Below are positions 58,502 through 64,000 of a DNA stretch of 64,000 bases, in pieces. How positions within the stretch are numbered: position 1 is the stretch's first letter; each line of letters opens with the position of its first letter. The stretch comes from Symbiodinium natans. Lineage: Eukaryota; Sar; Dinophyceae; Suessiales; Symbiodiniaceae. The notes below the pieces were generated by a model. That model did no database searches and was not told where the DNA came from. It saw nothing but the letters and a program-made list of their open reading frames with translations. The position numbers and the translations under genes are program-made. The stretch lies in assembly GCA_905221605.1 (NCBI GenBank), contig CAJNDS010000824.1, positions 801,501 through 865,500 of the forward strand. Direction: 5' to 3'.

Positions 58502-58647
58502 GAGGATGGTAGCTTAGGAGGAGGTGTTTTCCTCCCCCTGTACTATAGGGCCAAGAGGGCCATCAGATGTGCCGGTACAGAGGCACGGTTTTCACAACCC
58601 AAACACCAAGAAGGTGGATTGCATTTGTTCGCTCAACTCGGAAAAAA

Positions 58648-58683
58648 TTGAACCTGGGTTGAACCTGGGTTGAACCCAGGTTC
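58648..58683 (+). repeat. 11-bp repeat between copies B and C
   Basis: Three units of TTGAACCTGGG, the last variant reading AACCCAGGTTC, between the tail of B and the spliced-leader relic of C. Confidence 0.85.
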
Positions 58684-58704
58684 CCGTAGCCATTTTGGCT
58701 CAAG
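58684..58704 (+). other. Relict dinoflagellate spliced leader at the 5' end of copy C
   Basis: Twenty-one bases, starting CCGTAGCC, with central ATTTT, ending GGCTCAAG, match the invariant core of the 22-nt dinoflagellate spliced leader exactly; only its variable first base is absent. It is followed by TTTTCGGCCC, the first bases of element A and C, not by the intron donor of a spliced-leader RNA gene. So this is a reverse-transcribed, trans-spliced mRNA end and not an SL RNA gene. Confidence 0.95.
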
Positions 58705-61700
58705 TTTTCGGCCCAAGGAGTAGCCTGAGGGAGTTTCGGAGGTCTCAGCCTTCCTAGCCTGGTAGCCAGCCTAGGACAGTTTGCCCAGAGGTGCCTTCCT
58801 CTTAGCCATGGCCCCCCGCGAGTACATCTGTTGCAGTGGCAAAAGCTGCACAGGATGGATTTGGGCGGACAAGGCTCAGCCGCACATGCACTGCAAGAAG
58901 TGCAGAGCGCCCTGGGCAAACAGCATTCGAAAGGCGAGACAGAACTGGAGCCAGTGGAAGCCACAATGGCCCACAGTGGCTGAGGCAGCTTACTGGCAGC
59001 CGCCCAAGAAGCCCAAGCCTTCGAAGATGCCACTGCCGAACAAGGTCCTGCAAGCCCTAGGAGTGGCATGGGACAGTGTGCCTGAAGAGGTGCAAAAGAA
59101 CCTCCAGGAGGCAGGATACCGACCACCCAAGGCACAGGTCAAAGAAGAGGTGGACGACCTCACGGACCTGTGCCAGAAGCATGAGGCCGCCCTGCCGGAG
59201 GAGGTCAAAGCCTACCTGAAAGGCCTCAAGGCCAGTCAGGAGGTGACGCCCTCCCAAGCTGCGAGCCAGGCCAGCCAGAGCTGGCAGAGCGCAGCTGGCA
59301 AGCTCAAGCACATCGCCGATCAAAAGATTGGCCTGCAGAAGCGCATAGACATGGCGAAGGAGTCACTAAGGCAGCTTCTACAAGAAATGATTGTGCTGAA
59401 TGAGCAAGCTGAGAAGGCACAGAAGGCAGTAGAGGCAAGCTCAGGCCTACTCAAAGAGAAAGTCTTCTGCGAATCCGCTGCGGACATGGAGGTTCCCCAT
59501 GCTGCCTTGCACCTCAAAGTCAAGGACGGTGCCAGCGAATGGAAATCCTGGAAACTTCCCCAGTTCCCGAAACTCACAGCAGACCTCAAACACCAGGAAT
59601 GGCAGGAGGTCCAACCCTCCCACTTCGCCATAATGGACACCACCTGTGCCCCAGAGGACCAGAGCACCTGGCAGCTGGCCACCTGGGCGGCCAGCCTGGA
59701 GCAATGCCATGAAGCCCCAAGGACTGGCAGAGGGTGGTGTGTGCAGGCCCAGTGGGGACCCTTAGTCTTGCAGCGCCCTTCCACTGCCCCCAAAGGCTCT
59801 GTAGTGGGCTGGTGGGCACGCATTGCCAGAATCCTGGAAGAGGGGCCGGCCTCCCAGCAGCACCTGCCGGACCTAGGCAATCTCCCAGCCTGCCCAGACA
59901 CTGCTGAAGGTGCTGCCTTCCTCACCGAACTGTCCCGCCAATGCTCAACAACAGCACCACAGTGGCGCTCCTTAAGTGTTGTGGCCAGACACAAGGAGGC
60001 GGCCCTCCAAATGCAGAGAGCTAAGGAACAGCAAGCCCAGTACAAGGACTGGCTCCAAGCGGGTTTAGCGAGAGGGATGAGACCTCTGTACAGTTCTCTC
60101 AAGAAGAGTGAGAGAGTCCTGGATCGGCCCTTCCAAGACCTCCCTGGAGAAGAGCGCCCAGGAGCCAGAAGGAAGCAATGGGTTGCTATTTGGGGAGAGG
60201 TAGAGGTTTCCCCCCCGATTGGCCAGACCTTACTGGAGGCGGCCAGGTCCTCCCCGCTGTTTAAGATAACAGCAGATGGGCTTGAGGCCATCCTCAAGAA
60301 TGTCACAGACAAAGCAGGAGGTCTCGATGGGCTCACCTATGCTGCCCTCAAAAACCTCCCCGGACCGGCCTATGAGCAGCTCACCCAAGTCCTGAACTTG
60401 GCTGAAACCACAGGAGTGGCGCCACAGCACTGGCAGGCGCACCATGTGGCACTCCTGCCCAAAAATGCTGACATAGAAAGGCCCATAACCCTCACATCCA
60501 TCACCTATCGGCTCTGGTGCTTCTGCAGAGCGCAGGTCGTAAAGAAATGGATGCGAGAAACTGCAGCGCAGTTCCCATGGGATAAAGCCTCCCCGGGCAA
60601 CACTTGTCTAGAAACAGGCATGCAGAGACTCCTGAGAGGAGAAGTTAGCCGTGCGGCTAACAAGCATGCCTGTGCAGTCCTTTTGGACCTGCAGACTTTC
60701 TATGACAGTGTCAACTGGACCAAACTGGAGGAGCGAATCGTGGCGACCGGCTTCCCGCCAGCGATAGCCCTCCTGGTCATGCAAGTCTACCGGGGAACAC
60801 GATATCTCGTGGCAGAGGATCTCCTTTCGGAGGGGATCCTCCCTGCGAGGGGCATCCTCGCAGGGTGCCCTTTCGCAACAATGATGGCCAGGGTTTACCT
60901 CCAGCCAACATCGCAAGAAGCCGCTCAGCTCCACAGCATCACCGCCCTGGACACCTGGGTGGATGATATTGGAGCGGATTTCGAGGCGCGATATCCCGAG
61001 CAGGCTGCATTTGCGGTCTATGAAGGTTACAAAACCCTTCGCCGGCTTTTGGAAGGTAGCGACCTCCGCTTATCCCTGAAGAAAACAGGCTTCCTGTGCA
61101 CCACTGCCGAAGCCAGAAGGGAACTACAAAAGCTGCGCAAAGATGGGGACCCGGCCATATGTGACAGCATGAAAGACTTAGGCCTGGACTGTGCCCTGGG
61201 TCGGGTCAGGAGAGTCAAGGTGCAAAGAGCCCGCAGGCACAAAGCGGGCCATCGGCAGATAAAGCTGAAACAACTGCGAGTCCCGGGTGTACTGGCCAAG
61301 GTCCGCCTCTTCAGGGGAGGGGTGGCCTCCGTCCTTACTTGGGGCCACCAAGCCCAGGGAATGCCACCCACCCGGAGACAGAAACTCCGGACTGCCTTGG
61401 CTGAGCAATGTGGCAGACAGAAAATGGGCAACCTGGAGGTGGTGCTATCCTCTGTAAGCGACAGGTACCAGGATCCGGGACGCACGCTGATGGTCCAGCA
61501 GGTTGAAGCCTGGTTCCAGCTCAAGAAAAGGTGGACCGGAAAGGAAGACCTGCTGGAAAGAACCTGGGGCCTTACAGTCCAAAAACTAGAGGAAGCCAGC
61601 AGCAGGTGGCAAATGGTCAAGGGCCCTCTTGCAGCCACCGTTGCATACCTAGGGATAGTGATGCGTGGCTGGACGCCCGAGGCGCCAGGCACACCATGTA

Positions 61701-63270
61701 CACCCCACAACAGGAGTGTCGTGTCCTGGACCTCCTCCAGCAAACTTATCAGGAAGAAGTGGACCGCCGTATAGCCACCGGCCTAGCTGCTCCTGAGCTA
61801 AAAGGGGCATTGATTGGACCGTAGGGAGGAAACTGTTGGGGGGTTTTAAGAAAGAAGGGCGGAACACGAAAGCCTCTGCACTGAGGTGTGTTTGGCAGGG
61901 AGCCCTGGTGTGCAGCCAAAATTCTGCCGTCAAGGTGTGCCCCCGGTGCCACCAGGAAGCGGACTGGGAGCATGTGCTCTTGGACGGTGCCTGGTGGGAG
62001 GCCCAGAACTGGGACCTACCAGTATGGTTCCAAGAAGGCAGGGCCCAAGGCCCGCGATCACTGTGGACCAGGGGCCTCCCGCCTCAACCCGACTGGCAGG
62101 TACCACCTCCCCAGGAAGACAAGCCCACCTTCTTGGGCATCTGGGCCAGCCAAGAGGCCCTCAGTGACCCGGAGCTTGTCTACGGCACAGATGCTAGCGG
62201 AGGCCCTTTCACGGCAGACCCGAGACTCCGGCAGGTAGCCTGCGCAGTGGTGGCCTGCAAGAAGCAGGGCCAAGACTACGTCCAGGTTGGGGCAATCGTC
62301 GGCCAAGTCCCAGGCCCTCAGACGGTCTTTCGAGGTGAGATGTATGCAGTTTTGCAACTGGCCCGATATACTGAAGGCCCCGTTGACACGACACTAGACT
62401 GCCTTGGTGTCCCGAAACGAGTCCGCAGCCCAAAACCGGGGAAAACCCACGGTGACATCTGGTGGGAGCTGCAAGCCACGGATGTCGACCGCCTCAAAAT
62501 GAAATGGGTCCCGTCCCATGTTTCAAAGGAGGATTTCCTCCGGAAGGTCGGTGCGGAAAACTCGTGGAGGCAGCAGGTCAATGACCTGGCAGATACGCTG
62601 TGTGGGGAAAAAGCGGCTGAGCTGGCCCGCACCGAGGCCCGGGCAGCCAGCCAATATCAGGACCATTGCAGCAAGAAAGCCCAAGAGTTCCTGGCGAGCA
62701 GGGCTGAAAAGATCCTCACCGCTGTAGGAGAAAACCAGCACCCAGTCTACAAGGTCTTCCTGCAGGACAAGCAGGCCCGCAAACACCCCGAGGCCAATGC
62801 AAGGCCCTGTAAAAAGCGGGTGGGATCCAACATAGGTCGTGGCCACACCACTACCCAGCAGGAATGGTTCCAGGAACTGGTCCGGACCAAATCCATACAT
62901 GCCTGGGAGTGGGACGGTCTCAACCTCCGGTGTGCCCAGTGCCAACTAAAACTTTTGCACACCAAAAACCGCAAGACCTTAGAGGCGCTGGCAGCACACC
63001 AATGTGCGCATCAAGGGAGGGTTGCGGTTGAAGGGGTTCATGTCACGCATGTTTTGAAACTTTTAGGAACTAGGCAGCTTTGGGTGTGCGAGGGTTGTGG
63101 TGGCCAGCTGTCTCTAAAAACCCGAACGGTTTCGCAAAAACTTGCTGCAGCTTGTTGTTTTAAAAAGGACTCCCGATGTAAGTCGCAGTTCAAGCCAGAA
63201 ACGACAAATCCCATCCGCAGCCTTTTTCAGCCAGCGCAGGCAGCCAAGCCAGTAGAAGGGCCCAACCCCC
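58705..63270 (+). mobile_element. Non-LTR retrotransposon copy C, endonuclease-less
   Basis: Has the same 5' untranslated sequence as A, then a nearly complete protein with a large in-frame loss. It is visibly more diverged from A and B than they are from each other. Homology to the A/B 3' end stops about where their stop codon lies (near 63270). The A/B-type 3' untranslated region is absent inside the window. Confidence 0.85.
58808..61774 (+). pseudogene. Copy C: zinc finger, coiled coil, reverse transcriptase (988 codons, no endonuclease)
   Basis: Starts at ATG in GCCATGG. From that Met: zinc Cys at 9, 14, 29 and 32; coiled coil at about 160-220; then CESAADMEV joined directly to PHAALHLKV, skipping the linker and nearly the whole endonuclease (about 1.65 kb by comparison with A). 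The reverse transcriptase has LLDLQTFYDSV (625-635), GILAGCPFATMM (682-693) and WVDD (717-720, bases 60956-60967), all intact. A deletion near 61650 (CATACCTAGGGATAGTG, against about 25 more bases in B) shifts frame, and the ORF stops early at 61774. Confidence 0.85.
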
Positions 63271-63350
63271 CCGTGCGCAATGGCGGAAATGAAGCAGGAG
63301 GACCTGCCCTCCCAGGGCCAAGAGGCCCAGGAGGCTCCAGTGAAGAGTGA
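61836..63350 (+). pseudogene. Copy C: zinc motif, RNase H and C-terminal zinc ribbons
   Basis: Continues the element protein after a second frameshift near 61805 (one base fewer than B). The zinc motif reads CPRCHQEADWEHVLLDG: the final Cys is replaced by Gly. The RNase H residues are kept in YGTDASGG, RGEMYAVLQ, TTLDCLGV, WVPSHV and VNDLADTLCG. The C-terminal Cys pairs CAQC and CEGCGG follow. The stop that ends A and B after RPPV is missing and the frame drifts into a Gly/Pro-rich stretch to 63350. Confidence 0.8.
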
Positions 63351-64000
63351 AGAAGAAAAGTCGGAGGGTGGGGCCCCCCCGGAGCCAGAGGCTCCACACC
63401 ACCCCACCGGCGACGACACCCAGGAGGGGCTACCCTCCCAAGCCAGTGCCTCCTCCAATGTAGCCCCTGCCGAGACAAAGGAGGAAAACAACCAGGAACT
63501 GCCACCCACAACACCGGCAGGGGAGGGTTGCCTCCGAAACCAGTCCGGAGCCTGCCGCAGTGGAGGAGCAGGACCAAGAGGACCAGGAGCCCCCGGCAGA
63601 CCTTAACACGGGCACCAGGCCTTACAACGAGGGAGGTAATCTTATCCTCCGAGCAAGCAGCCGCGGTCGAGGCAATGGCCTAGCCAACCAGATGCCCGAC
63701 CAGGCCTCGTATGAGGTCCAGGGCAAGATCAGGTACCTGACCATGCTTGCTCGGGGAGGGTCAAGGGTGGTGTATACCCTTGACCGGGAACCCCGCTGGG
63801 TCCTTCGAGTGGGAGCTGTTTGCGCTGTCCCTCGACTCCTGGCCCCAGGTCTGCCGGAGGTTCACCCTCCAGGTCGAGGTCCCTGGGCTCCCAGCCCAGG
63901 ACCTGAGGGCCTACACCGTCGAGCGGATGGTGGCCCCAGTTCGCCCGACACCGGACGGGTCGTTCCTCCAGATGTGCATTATGATATGCTTCTGGTGTGG
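63280..64000 (+). pseudogene. Decayed acidic/Pro-rich coding sequence running off the window
   Basis: Starts at ATG in CAATGGCGG, reads MAEMKQEDLPSQGQEAQEAP and stays acidic and Pro-rich. It changes frame near 63520 (then PEPAAVEEQDQEDQEPPADL and YEVQGKIRYLTMLARGGSRV) and again near 63790 (then GSFEWELFALSLDSWPQVCR, to the window end). Each piece reads like real protein, so two indels are likely. No family is recognised. It is absent after copies A and B. It may be a second ORF of the C-type subfamily or another element or gene next to it. Confidence 0.45.

Larger units (their letters stand above)
54200..58647 (+). mobile_element. Non-LTR retrotransposon copy B, 5' truncated
   Basis: Homology to A starts at GGTGATGCGG (54200), inside the endonuclease, so the zinc finger, coiled coil and most of the endonuclease are missing. 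This is typical incomplete target-primed reverse transcription. The 3' end (A6 at 58642-58647) matches copy A and is followed by the 11-bp repeat. Confidence 0.9.

Overview
The window looks like nuclear DNA of a dinoflagellate, probably a Symbiodiniaceae-type symbiont. The strongest sign is a 21-nt exact match (58684-58704) to the core of the dinoflagellate trans-spliced leader, joined to the 5' end of a retrotransposon copy. Supporting signs are a ubiquitin-like/RCC1-repeat protein of a type common in these genomes, two short introns that fit GC-AG borders, very low gene density, many compound microsatellites and minisatellites, and abundant non-LTR retrotransposon sequence.

Layout. 1-16.4 kb: one convincing gene, a minus-strand RCC1-repeat protein with an N-terminal ubiquitin-like region (3572-5012, one 94-nt intron). 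The rest is unassigned DNA with microsatellites and a 67-bp foldback element. 16.4-18.1 kb: a minus-strand, intron-free transporter of the folate-biopterin (BT1) branch of the major facilitator superfamily. 18-27 kb: no recognised gene, with a GC-rich block at 25.2-26.6 kb. 27.4-30.7 kb: a single 1096-codon minus-strand non-LTR-type reverse transcriptase. 30.7-47.3 kb: mostly repeats, including 51-, 60- and about 85-bp minisatellites, a TA-flanked 110-bp palindromic MITE, a dispersed repeat in three copies, a 660-bp inverted-repeat unit and an array of a near-palindromic 11-bp repeat (GGGTTGAACCT-like). A candidate two-exon small gene lies at 31791-32118.

47.3 kb to the end: three head-to-tail copies (A, B, C) of one non-LTR retrotransposon. 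Its inferred order is N-terminal zinc finger, coiled coil, APE-type endonuclease, reverse transcriptase, CCHC-like zinc motif, RNase H, C-terminal zinc ribbons. Each junction between copies is made of the 11-bp repeat, so the element appears to insert into that repeat. Copy A carries an exact 4351-bp internal inversion, copy B is 5' truncated, and copy C keeps a relict spliced leader but has lost the endonuclease. All copies carry frameshifts and are probably dead. C runs into a different, decayed coding sequence that continues past the window end.

The cellular genes show no operon-like relation to one another. The shared theme is RNA-mediated remodelling: trans-spliced retroelement transcripts returned to the genome, in a repeat-rich background.
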